Source: Desulfatiglans anilini DSM 4660
GTDB lineage: Bacteria > Desulfobacterota > DSM-4660 > Desulfatiglandales > Desulfatiglandaceae
Assembly: GCF_000422285.1 (NCBI RefSeq)
Contig: NZ_AULM01000028.1
Span: 1 to 51,693, forward strand
Direction of reading: 5' to 3'
Length of the DNA: 51,693 bases
In this document: positions 16,554-23,981 of the stretch, piece after piece
Layout: each line of letters opens with the position of its first letter
Position numbering within the stretch: position 1 is the stretch's first letter
Notes under the pieces: generated by a model
Database searches by the model: none
Seen by the model: the letters and a program-made list of their open reading frames with translations, nothing else
What the model was told of the DNA's origin: nothing
Program-made: the position numbers and the translations under genes

Positions 16554-17067
16554 CTTTCGAACCTTCGCCTCCTTGCCGTATTTTGGCGTTTGCATCTGTT
16601 TTGAACCTGTCGCCATCGAGCGTCGCGTGCGGCCGCCCACGCGGCTCCAATTTTCAATGCCTCCCCAACCATTTCTTTTGACTTTATCCAAGGCCCTGCG
16701 CTAGTTTTTCCCTGGGAAAGGGCTTCTTTCACCGCCTCTGGGTGGTGGTGCGCCTCTTGGCGCCGCATGGATCCTGACCGTGCGACATCCCCACAGGCGA
16801 CCGCATCCCCTCCATGCACCATGAAGCGGGACCTGTCCCAAAGTAGTCGAGAGAAGTTCCCGCGCGGCGGATGAAAGCGGTCCTCTTCTGTGGATGCGGG
16901 GCGCGTCCCCGCTGCTAGGCTTTCCCACATGAGACCGCACAGGGTCGACGAGGGAAAGAGGAGCTTGTACACCCCGTGTGCCAACGCACGGTGATGCGAT
17001 ATTTGCCGGCCGGACAACCTGGTAAGCAGCCTTCTCCGGCGAAGGCACCACGCAAAGGAGGGCGGTT
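16554..17067. other. Intergenic region between pagL and the flavodoxin-ferredoxin gene
   Basis: No gene is supported; the part near 16554 may be the true N-terminus of PagL if it starts upstream. At 16828-16840 there is a palindrome, GGGAC-CT-GTCCC, which resembles the tag at the 3' end of the MscS gene. The divergent promoters of pagL and the downstream plus-strand gene must lie here but were not resolved. Confidence 0.4.
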
Positions 17068-17916
17068 ATGCCGATGGCCATCCGCAAAGCACTGATCGCT
17101 TATTTCTCACCCGCAGGCACCACCCGCCGCATGGCCCGCGCGTTCGAAAGCACCCTCCGAGCCGCGGGGACACCTGCCGTCATGATCGACCTCGGACGGG
17201 ACGACGACATTCCCTTCGTTATGTCCCAGATGGGCGCGGCCAGGGACAACATCTGCATCTATGTCGGCTCACCCGTATACGCCTCCTACGCAGCACCGCC
17301 CGTGACGGCTTTCCTTTCCGGGCTGCCCCCGGCCTGCAACGGATTTTCCGTCCCCTTCGTCACGTGGGGGGGCGTCAACAGCGGACGGGCTCTATACGAC
17401 ATGGCCTGTACGCTTCAGGAAAAAGGTTATCCCGTGCTCGGTGCCGGTAAATTCGTAGCAGAACACTCGCTCATGTGGGCCCTCGATGAACCCCTGGCGA
17501 AAGGCCGCCCCGACCGGAGCGACGCCCTGCTTGCCGAACAGCTGGTCACCTCCGTCGAAGCCAAGATGAAGACCCTCGAACCGGCTGCGATCGCCGCCGA
17601 CGCGCTCGCTCCTGATCCGCAAGCGCCCCCGCAACCCGATCCCGAAGGGTTTACGCGGGCGAAGGCCCACTTCCCCACCCGCACCCTCGACCAGGAACGC
17701 TGCACCCTTTGCAACCTATGCGCGGACCAATGCCCCGTCCAGGCGATCCGCCTCACCCCTTACCCGGAATTCGGCCCGGAGTGTATCTTCTGCTTCAACT
17801 GCGTGAGATATTGTCCCGAAGGCGCCATCCGGGCTGAACTTGCCCCACTCCACGTGCGGATCCGAAAACTGAGGGAGCGGTTCGCGGAACCGGCCGAAAG
17901 CAAAATCTACCTCTAG
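17068..17916 (+). CDS. EFR1-type flavodoxin-ferredoxin fusion protein
   Basis: This 282-aa protein fuses a flavodoxin-like domain (residues 1-165; FMN phosphate loop region YFSPAGTTRRMARAF, then YVGSPVYASYAAPPV) to a two-cluster ferredoxin (residues 205-255). The cysteine sets are 212-215-218-222 (CTLCNLCADQC) and 239-242-245-249 (CIFCFNCVRYC). An Ala/Pro-rich linker joins them. Such proteins shuttle electrons between ferredoxin and unknown acceptors in anaerobes. AAAGGAGGG precedes the ATG by 6 nt. Its last four bases overlap the end of the convergent MscS gene. The electron acceptor is unknown. Confidence 0.85.
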   Translation: MPMAIRKALIAYFSPAGTTRRMARAFESTLRAAGTPAVMIDLGRDDDIPFVMSQMGAARDNICIYVGSPVYASYAAPPVTAFLSGLPPACNGFSVPFVTWGGVNSGRALYDMACTLQEKGYPVLGAGKFVAEHSLMWALDEPLAKGRPDRSDALLAEQLVTSVEAKMKTLEPAAIAADALAPDPQAPPQPDPEGFTRAKAHFPTRTLDQERCTLCNLCADQCPVQAIRLTPYPEFGPECIFCFNCVRYCPEGAIRAELAPLHVRIRKLRERFAEPAESKIYL

Positions 17917-18755
17917 GTGCCTGTCCCTGATAAGCCCCGAACTTCATTCTCCGAGCCCGGGGGCCAGGGCACCCGGATCGGGCGTCCTCCCGCCTCGGAG
18001 ATGCTTCTCCTTCCCCTCGCCGTCAAATCGCTGATAAACAGGAACTGCTCCCGCGCGTCGATCGGATACGCCCTGATCCGATGGCGCGTTCCCCAGGGAT
18101 TTTCAGAAGTCACTACGATGATCGGGTGATCCAGGTTCACGTAAGGACTTGTCAAGGCTACGTCATGGAGTCTCTGGCGCATCAACGATCCGTCATGATC
18201 GCTGTCCAGATAAAAATCCGCTGTGCACTGCAGATCCCGCTTCCCGTCGTTGTGGTTACGGATAGCGCTTTGCCACATCCTGGTGTGCGGGATATGCACC
18301 ATCGTGTCATCGGGGGTCAGGAGCCGCACCGACCTGGCGCTCACCGATTTCACCTCCCCGTAGTCGCCGTCGATCTCGACCCAGTCACCTACACGATAGG
18401 GCCGTTCGTAAACGACCAGCAAACCGCCGATGATGCCGCTCATGTAATCCTTGAAGGCGAAACCTATAGCGAGGCCCGCCGCCGCGAGGATGGCAACCAG
18501 GTTTTGGAACGACGGTTCGATGATCAGGGGAACGATCAAAACCATCGCAAGGGCGAAAATCATCAAACGGACGATCGTGACCACCGGCAATACGTGCAAC
18601 CGGAACCTGGCCGGGAGCCGCTCTGCAACCCAGGGGAAAAGACGGTCGGCAATCTTGATCGCGGCCCATGCCGCAACGGCGATCAGGATAATCGGCAGAA
18701 GCTTGACGTGGCTCAGTTCACGAAAGGCATCGGCGATTTCTGGATTGGGTGACAT
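17913..18755 (-). CDS. Small-conductance mechanosensitive channel, MscS family
   Basis: This inner-membrane channel opens under membrane tension to release solutes on osmotic downshock (280 aa). Hydrophobic segments lie at about 18-34, 54-80 and 84-115. The last is the Gly/Ala-rich pore helix (VAILAAAGLAIGFAFKDYMSGIIGG), followed by the MscS beta domain (YRVGDWVEIDGDYGEVKSV). The C-terminal end RGLSGTGT and the stop fall within a GGGACAGGCACC string that may be a mobile repeat tag, so the native tail may be altered. It lies 9 bp downstream of the 438-aa unknown gene, with which it is presumably co-transcribed. Confidence 0.9.
   Translation of the reverse strand: MSPNPEIADAFRELSHVKLLPIILIAVAAWAAIKIADRLFPWVAERLPARFRLHVLPVVTIVRLMIFALAMVLIVPLIIEPSFQNLVAILAAAGLAIGFAFKDYMSGIIGGLLVVYERPYRVGDWVEIDGDYGEVKSVSARSVRLLTPDDTMVHIPHTRMWQSAIRNHNDGKRDLQCTADFYLDSDHDGSLMRQRLHDVALTSPYVNLDHPIIVVTSENPWGTRHRIRAYPIDAREQFLFISDLTARGRRSISEAGGRPIRVPWPPGSENEVRGLSGTGT
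17916..17930 (+). repeat. Possible short tag at the MscS gene 3' end
   Basis: GGTGCCTGTCCCTGA abuts the EFR1 stop and encodes the MscS C-terminal GTGT on the minus strand. A related palindrome, GGGACCTGTCCC, is at 16828-16839. With only two weak examples this is suggestive only. Confidence 0.25.
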
Positions 18756-18764
18756 TCTGGCCTC

Positions 18765-20081
18765 CTAAAAGGCTCCGGCAAGGTATCCCTCGCCTCTCAA
18801 GGCATCATCCACTGCAGGGTATCCAAGCGCACTCACTTGCCAGGAACCGTCCGGGACGGCCTCCACCACCCCGCATCCGACGAGAGTCGCAAGCCCTGCC
18901 ATGATATCCGTGCCGGACAGCGGCAGGATCCTCTGCAGCGTCCGCCCTTCCAGGCGGCCGTGCAGGAGGAGGGCGTGCAGGATCAGGTGGAGCGGAACCT
19001 GACGTCCGGCAGGCAGGGAAGGCAACGTGACGCGGGGCCACGGCTTGACCCAGATGGTGGCACCCCTGTCGACAGCGGCCGCCTTCTGCGCCTTTTCCTC
19101 CACCTCGGCCTCATAGGCAAACCGCAGGCTGAAGCGCCAGATCGCCACCGCAACACCAGGCAATCCGCGGCTGTACGCGGCGACATGCCGCAGAAAATCC
19201 GACACATCCACCGGTACGTCCCGCTTTTCACCCTCCTGTTCGGAATCCCCGCATCCGCTCCCCGGTCCGTTCTCCGGTGCTGTCCTCAGCACGTATCTCC
19301 CGCTGTCCGCCTGCCTGAAGGAAAACCCCCTTTGGAAGGCCCCGGCCGCAGCCTGACCGAACCACCTCTGCAACCGCTCCCCGTCGAAGGCCTCGAGCGT
19401 ATAGACCGTCTTCAGGATGCGGTCGACACCCACCGACCGGCTCAAAAAGGCCCATGCCCAACTGTTGCAGCCCACAATGCAACGCCGCCCCGTGACCACA
19501 AGGATCTCCAAAAGGCGACGAAGAAAGCCGAAACCCAGGTGATGCCTCAAATAGAAGGACTCAAACTCGGGAATGGCCAACGGAACATCCACGTTGCGAA
19601 GCAGGCTTTCGAGAAATGCCTCCCCACCCGCCAGGATCTCCTCGGCCTTCAATGCCGGCGGCACCGACCAACCCTCTTCCTCGGCCATGGCGCGAATCCC
19701 CGAGGCTATGCCATCTCCAGGAGCCCGCAGCACCGCAAAACCGTTCACCGCCGCGGCCCCGCCATTGGAAACGGCTCCCTGCAAACGTTTCAGTTCTGCC
19801 GCGACCTCCCTATGGTGGTCGCCCGGCAGGACGTCCTTCAGGAGATCCTCCGGCAGAACGCAGAGATCCTTTTCAGCCACCGCCTCCTCGGCTGCTTTGG
19901 AAGATCCGCGCAGACGATCCCAGAGCCCGAGCAAACCTTTGCGCACCGCCTCGGCGGCCGGCCTTGTAGGCCGTCTGAACTCTTCGAGGCGAACGAGTGT
20001 CCAGAGGCCGTTTCGCTCCACCTCGGCACACGTAGCTGGATCCATCCTCTCCGTCATAGGCCTGTACCCCGTTTTCATCAT
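18765..20081 (-). CDS. Unknown protein paired with MscS (possible degenerate ATPase-like protein with C-terminal winged helix)
   Basis: I do not recognise this ~438-aa protein with certainty. It is soluble. Residues ~165-240 (from VPLAIPEFESFYLRH through RRCIVGCNSWAWAFL to LEAFDGERLQRWF) resemble the Walker B / sensor half of a P-loop ATPase, but no Walker A motif is visible. The last ~75 residues (LHALLLHGRLEGRTLQRILP through VAVPDG-type strands) read like a winged helix. The start is ATG 20079-20081, overlapping the stop of a small upstream frame as ATGA; a TTG four codons further up is less likely. It precedes mscS by 9 bp, so a role in channel assembly or gating control is possible but unproven. 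Confidence 0.7.
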   Translation of the reverse strand: MMKTGYRPMTERMDPATCAEVERNGLWTLVRLEEFRRPTRPAAEAVRKGLLGLWDRLRGSSKAAEEAVAEKDLCVLPEDLLKDVLPGDHHREVAAELKRLQGAVSNGGAAAVNGFAVLRAPGDGIASGIRAMAEEEGWSVPPALKAEEILAGGEAFLESLLRNVDVPLAIPEFESFYLRHHLGFGFLRRLLEILVVTGRRCIVGCNSWAWAFLSRSVGVDRILKTVYTLEAFDGERLQRWFGQAAAGAFQRGFSFRQADSGRYVLRTAPENGPGSGCGDSEQEGEKRDVPVDVSDFLRHVAAYSRGLPGVAVAIWRFSLRFAYEAEVEEKAQKAAAVDRGATIWVKPWPRVTLPSLPAGRQVPLHLILHALLLHGRLEGRTLQRILPLSGTDIMAGLATLVGCGVVEAVPDGSWQVSALGYPAVDDALRGEGYLAGAF

Positions 20082-20209
20082 TTGTTCTGGCAAGGCTTTC
20101 CAGCCGCCGGCCGAAAGGCCTTCTCATCCCGGGCCAGGCCCAAGGGCAGAAAGAAGCGACTCACCAACTCGGCGGAGCGGGCAAGCCCTTTCTCCATAAG
20201 GTCTGCCAT
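20078..20209 (-). CDS. Small hypothetical ORF (43 aa) coupled to the MscS-partner gene
   Basis: This frame starts at ATG 20207-20209 (MADLMEKGLARSAELVSRFF...) and stops at TGA 20078-20080, overlapping the next start as ATGA. That arrangement is typical of translational coupling. The peptide is predicted to have an amphipathic helix (about residues 3-22) and a charged tail. No ribosome site is evident and no family is recognised, so it could be a leader peptide or chance. Confidence 0.35.
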   Translation of the reverse strand: MADLMEKGLARSAELVSRFFLPLGLARDEKAFRPAAGKPCQNK

Positions 20210-20687
20210 CGGTGTTTGCGGCGCGGGCGGGACCGCCCTGCACCCGCGATCACGAAAGATCCGGCTGGCAAACGGTTCCGATGTCTATTTGGTAGCAAGA
20301 TACCGGGTCATAATCAACCGGTTTTTCGTCCAAGGCTACCACGAGGCCCTCCGGAAAGCGTGCCGCAAAGACGCGGCCTGCCCGCCTGCACCACTCATAT
20401 GTGTGGCTCGAACGGGAAACGCCAGTAGCGATAGGGATCCGCCCCCCGTGGCCGCCCTGATCACCGGAAGGATGTGGAGAAAATGACTCTCTTCTCCGCA
20501 TGGAGACGGACTGAGAGAGAACTCTGTTAACCCATAAGGCTGCAGGCTCTATTGCTCTATTGTAATCGTCATTTTAGCGGCGAAAAGCTGCTTCTAAGCT
20601 TGAAAAACGAGGTCTTTTCCGGCAATAATGGAATTATTTCAAAGAGGAAGCTTGGTCCGACCCCAATACTACAATAAAGGAGGTGTC
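20210..20687. other. Intergenic region upstream of the DJ-1/PfpI gene, with repeat copy E
   Basis: No firm gene was seen. A minus-strand frame of 83 codons (20250-20501) has some protein-like texture but no family match and no ribosome site. The right 100 bp is repeat copy E, which lies immediately before the PfpI ribosome site, so that gene's promoter must lie within or before the repeat. Confidence 0.4.
20567..20664 (+). repeat. REP-like element, copy E (5' of DJ-1/PfpI gene)
   Basis: The body CATTTTAGCGGCGAAAAGCT with TTCTAAGCTTGAAAAACGAG is followed by TCTTTTCCGGCAATAATGG and the exact core CTTGGTCCGACCCC at 20651-20664. GCGAAAAG can pair with CTTTTCCGGC to form a hairpin. This copy sits at a gene's 5' side, 23 bp before the ATG, unlike the copies that abut gene ends. 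Confidence 0.75.
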
Positions 20688-21200
20688 ATGAGTCGAGTGG
20701 CGGTAATCATCACGGATCTATTCGAGGATTCGGAGTATACGGAACCTGTCAAGGCCTTCCAGCAAGCGGGGCATACGATCGTTCGCGTAGGATTGAAGGC
20801 GGGTCAGATAGTAAAGGGGAAAAAGGCGGGCACTCCCGTTACGGTCGACAAGGCCGTCAACGATGTTTCAGTGTCGGACTTCGACGCCCTGCTGATACCG
20901 GGAGGCTACTCCCCTGACAAATTGCGCGTGGACGAGGACGCGGTGAATTTCGTGCGGGAGTTCGTCCAAAGTGGAAAACCGGTCTTCTCGATCTGCCACG
21001 CGCCCCAGATCCTCATCACGGCTGATGTCATCCGCGGCCGGAAGATGACCGGGTGGAAATCCATCATCCAGGACATCAAGAATGCAGGGGCCACATTCAT
21101 CGAACAGGAGCTCGTGATCGACGGCAATCTGATCAGCAGCCGGCAGCCCTCGGATCTGCCGCCTTTTATCGAGGCGTGCCTCGCCGCGCTCTCAAGCTGA
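20688..21200 (+). CDS. DJ-1/PfpI family protein (YhbO/PfpI-type)
   Basis: This 170-aa cytoplasmic protein of the DJ-1/PfpI superfamily opens VAVIITDLFEDSEYTEPVKAF. The nucleophile elbow is SICHAPQIL (Cys103-His104), and PGGYSPDKLR lies ahead of it. Members are described as intracellular peptidases, glyoxalases or protein deglycases; which applies here cannot be told. AAAGGAGG at 20676-20683 is well placed before ATG 20688. The gene is bounded on both sides by direct copies of the GGTCCGACC repeat (E and F), so it could have been carried or isolated by them. Confidence 0.9.
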   Translation: MSRVAVIITDLFEDSEYTEPVKAFQQAGHTIVRVGLKAGQIVKGKKAGTPVTVDKAVNDVSVSDFDALLIPGGYSPDKLRVDEDAVNFVREFVQSGKPVFSICHAPQILITADVIRGRKMTGWKSIIQDIKNAGATFIEQELVIDGNLISSRQPSDLPPFIEACLAALSS

Positions 21201-21256
21201 AGGAACCGGCTATATCCGAACCATCCAAGAAGGCCGCCAGGAATCAGATTCAGACA

Positions 21257-21275
21257 GCCGGCGCCTCCAGCGCCG
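21257..21275 (+). terminator. Hairpin downstream of the PfpI gene
   Basis: CCGGCGC (21257-21263) pairs with GCGCCGG (21269-21275) around a five-base loop, about 57 bp after the PfpI stop. A U-run is lacking, so it is at best a weak terminator or an RNA-stabilising hairpin. Confidence 0.35.
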
Positions 21276-21362
21276 GTGAAAATCATTTCCGGTAGACGGC
21301 CGCGTCGGGCGGGGGAAATGGGCAAAGAACGCCGGTGCCAGAAATCTTTCTTATCAGGATCA

Positions 21363-21455
21363 TTTTGGCGGTAAAAAGCTGGTTCTAAGCTCGAAAAACG
21401 GGGCTTTTTTGTACCATAATAAAGTTTTTTCAAATAGATAGCTTGGTCCGACCCC
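21363..21455 (+). repeat. REP-like element, copy F (enters FAD oxidoreductase 3' end)
   Basis: The body reads TTTTGGCGGTAAAAAGCTGG then TTCTAAGCTCGAAAAACGGG and GCTTTTTTGTACC, so that AAAAAGC and GCTTTTT pair. The core CTTGGTCCGACCCC is exact at 21442-21455. On the minus strand it supplies the last codons GRTKLSI and the TGA stop of the FAD oxidoreductase gene. The hairpin with its T-run may act as the terminator for that gene. Confidence 0.78.
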
Positions 21456-22788
21456 TTTTGATGATGGATTCGGCGGCGAGGATGCCGCTTGCGGAGGCCT
21501 GGAGGAGGCCGCGGGTGATCCCGGCGCCGTCGCCGACGGCAAAGAGGTTCTCCACACCGGTTTCCAACTCGGGGGAAAGCGCGATCCGATTGGAATAGAA
21601 TTTGACTTCCACCCCATAGAGGAGGGTGTGCCGCGAGTAGACGCCTGGGGCCAGGCGATCCAGGGCCTGGAGCATTTCGATGATGCTCAGCATGTGCCGG
21701 TAGGGGAATACGAAGCTCAAATCCCCCGGGGTCGCCTTCGCCAGCGTCGGGCGGGTCAGGCACCGCTCCAGGCGCGAGGCTGTTGTGCGTCTCCCGGCGG
21801 AAAAATCCCCCAGCCGCTGAACGATGGCCCCACCGCCCAGCAGGTTGGCCAGTCGTGCGATGTACAGCCCGTAGGCGATCGGATCGTTGAACGGCTCCGT
21901 AAACCGGCTGCTCACGAGGATCGCAAAATTGGTATTCGCACTTCGTTTTTCGGCGTGGCTGTGGCCGTTGACGGTGGTGATCCCCTCGTAACGCTCAGTC
22001 ACCACCTCCCCGTAGGGGTTCATGCAGAAGGTCCGCACCTTCTCGTCGAAGGTCCGGGAGTAGTAGATCAGCTTCGCCTCATAGGCGATATCCGTAACCT
22101 CCCTCAGAACTGCAGCCGGGAGTTCCACCCGGACCCCGATATCCACAGGGGCCGAACTCGTCCTGATCCCGAGCCGGTCGATCTGCTCCTTCATCCAGCC
22201 CGCGCCGGAGCGTCCCGGAGCGGCGATCACGAAACGCCCCTCGACGAAGCGTCCGTCCCCCAGTTTGACCCCTCTTACGCGCCCATCCTCGCAGATCAGA
22301 TCCGCGACACGGGTTTCGGTCCAGGTCTCTACGCATCCCTCCAGTTCGCGCCGGAAGGCGTCGAGGATCAGAACGCAGTTTTCGGTCCCCATGTGGCGGA
22401 TCCGGGTCGGAATCAGTTCGAGATCCGCCAGTCGCGCCCGTTCCTGAAGCGCCTCCATCTGCGGGGTCCACTCCCCGAAAATGCGCTGGGGCGCCCCGTG
22501 GGCGGCATAAAGCCCGTCGGCGGCCTCGAGCAGCCGGCGCAGTTCCCCTTCCTCGACGAAATCCCCGAGGACCCCTCCGACATCCGTCGAAAGGGTCAGC
22601 TTCCCGTCGCTGTAAGCGCCCGCTCCTCCCCAGCCGCAGATGCGGTCCCGCGCATCGTCCCTTCGGCGCGCGGGGAGGTCCTTGCCCTGTTCAAGCAGGA
22701 GGACCTTTTCGACGCCCGAGCGGGCCAGCGTCAGCGCCGCAAAGATCCCGGCCGGCCCCCCTCCAGCGATGATCACGTCGTATTTCAT
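21430..22788 (-). CDS. FAD-dependent oxidoreductase / dehydrogenase (COG2509-like)
   Basis: This cytoplasmic flavoprotein (452 aa) has an N-terminal dinucleotide-binding motif, DVIIAGGGPAGIFAALTLARSG, and a C-terminal flavin motif, LFAVGDGAGITRGLLQASASG. The middle resembles uncharacterised FAD-dependent dehydrogenases whose substrate is unknown. The family N-terminus sets the start at ATG 22786-22788, dropping 15 codons of the longer frame. The C-terminus IIKR-GRTKLSI and the stop derive from repeat copy F, so the last native residues have been replaced. It stands alone. Confidence 0.85.
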   Translation of the reverse strand: MKYDVIIAGGGPAGIFAALTLARSGVEKVLLLEQGKDLPARRRDDARDRICGWGGAGAYSDGKLTLSTDVGGVLGDFVEEGELRRLLEAADGLYAAHGAPQRIFGEWTPQMEALQERARLADLELIPTRIRHMGTENCVLILDAFRRELEGCVETWTETRVADLICEDGRVRGVKLGDGRFVEGRFVIAAPGRSGAGWMKEQIDRLGIRTSSAPVDIGVRVELPAAVLREVTDIAYEAKLIYYSRTFDEKVRTFCMNPYGEVVTERYEGITTVNGHSHAEKRSANTNFAILVSSRFTEPFNDPIAYGLYIARLANLLGGGAIVQRLGDFSAGRRTTASRLERCLTRPTLAKATPGDLSFVFPYRHMLSIIEMLQALDRLAPGVYSRHTLLYGVEVKFYSNRIALSPELETGVENLFAVGDGAGITRGLLQASASGILAAESIIKRGRTKLSI

Positions 22789-22845
22789 GGGCCCGAAAGA
22801 CCTTTCCCGATGCCGCCTGCAGGAAGGCAGCACGTGAGGGAGGCG

Positions 22846-23844
22846 CTACCAGCCGATGGCGAGGCTGCGCCGCTGATTGTCTTCAATGACCCTTTGGAGG
22901 CGGCCGGCTATCCGGAGCGCCTCATCCAGCGCATCCTGCTGCGGCCCCGGCACGGACGGAGACCAGCAGCCTTCCACCCATTCCATAAAGACGATCGCGG
23001 CATCGAGGACCTTCTCCATCGCGTCCTTCCGATCGATTAGGTCATCGCCGTTGAAATCCCCTTTGTCCGAACGCTGCTGCCACTCGCGGGTGTACCAATC
23101 GGCGAACAGCTGCACATCCCGATCCGCACGCTCCTGAAGATCCAGCATGTCGACGATGCCGTCCTCGTTGAAATCGGCCCCGCATGCAGCGCTGTAGGTC
23201 CACACCGTCAGGTCATCCAACCAGAATAGCGGCCGGTCTTCCCCAGGGCCCTTGCCGCAGATCTGAAACCGTGTCGATGGATATGCCGCTGAATCGACCT
23301 CGGAGAACGTCGCGAACTTCAAGACGCCGTCCCGGTAAAAACGGACATCGCCCTCCGGCGTCACGGTGATCTGGAAGAGATGCCACGCGTCGTCGGGGCA
23401 GGCCTCCCAAAACACCGCATGCTCGGTGGCATAAAGGATCCCCTGGGACGGCGGCGAGGTCAGCGTCACCGAGGCCAGAAAGGATGGAAGAGACTCGTTT
23501 TCGTCGGCCCCGGTAAACCCCGCCGCCAGCTGCGCCCCGTCCGGCAGATCCGGCGAGGCCTTGAGTTGGAAGGCCGCAGAAAGGCCGCCCTCCGTCTCGA
23601 AGGTCTCCGTTGTCAGAATTCCTTCGAGACGCTCTGCGCCCACGCCTGCCGTCAAAGCGCCGCTGCTCTCGTAACCCGGAAGACAGACCTCGGCCCCTTC
23701 CATGCTCGTTCGGAACCATTTTTCCGCATCGATGCCCGCCTCCCAGCCCTCCGAAAAGAGCGCTTCGGCCGCCGCGGCACCATGCAAGGACACTGCCAGA
23801 AATATGGCAATGATTAGGCTGATCCATCTTTTCATCGTTTTCAC
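22846..23844 (-). CDS. Secreted protein with lectin-like domain and two calcium-loop-like repeats
   Basis: This exported protein (332 aa) has a signal peptide ending near HGAAAA. Residues ~30-210 look like a concanavalin/LamG-type beta-sandwich (SEGWEAGIDAEKWF, then ILYATEHAVFWEACPDDAWHLF and VRFYRDGVLKFATF). Two EF-hand or dockerin-like loops follow: DFNEDGIVDMLDLQ and DFNGDDLIDRKDAM. Dockerin loops normally dock onto cohesins, but no cohesin or cellulosomal gene is in the window, so calcium-stabilised structure is an equal possibility. The C-terminal ~60 residues are helical. Function unknown. Confidence 0.75.
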   Translation of the reverse strand: MKTMKRWISLIIAIFLAVSLHGAAAAEALFSEGWEAGIDAEKWFRTSMEGAEVCLPGYESSGALTAGVGAERLEGILTTETFETEGGLSAAFQLKASPDLPDGAQLAAGFTGADENESLPSFLASVTLTSPPSQGILYATEHAVFWEACPDDAWHLFQITVTPEGDVRFYRDGVLKFATFSEVDSAAYPSTRFQICGKGPGEDRPLFWLDDLTVWTYSAACGADFNEDGIVDMLDLQERADRDVQLFADWYTREWQQRSDKGDFNGDDLIDRKDAMEKVLDAAIVFMEWVEGCWSPSVPGPQQDALDEALRIAGRLQRVIEDNQRRSLAIGW

Positions 23845-23907
23845 CTCGTATGTCGTCTATCAGTCATTTTAAGCATCGTGATGCACTCAAGTCAACAGCA
23901 ACGGGAG

Positions 23908-23936
23908 TTGCAAAGCGGGCAACACTCTTTTAAACT
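23908..23936 (+). promoter_or_regulatory. Sigma70-type promoter of the glycerate kinase gene
   Basis: TTGCAA (23908-23913) and TAAACT (23931-23936) are separated by exactly 17 bases, 45 bp before the ATG. Just upstream is a palindrome, GCATC-GT-GATGC (about 23873-23884), that could be an operator for either divergent gene. Confidence 0.6.
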
Positions 23937-23981
23937 CTTGGATATCGTAAGAATGAAGGATGGATCCGGAAGGAGACCAAC

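Noticed and set aside
18837-20486. Long plus-strand frame of 549 codons
   Set aside because: It is the antisense shadow of the MscS-partner gene; its composition (Arg/Pro/His-rich without domains) is typical of shadows in GC-rich DNA.
20250-20501. 83-codon minus-strand frame with protein-like texture
   Set aside because: No ribosome site, no family match; insufficient to call a gene.
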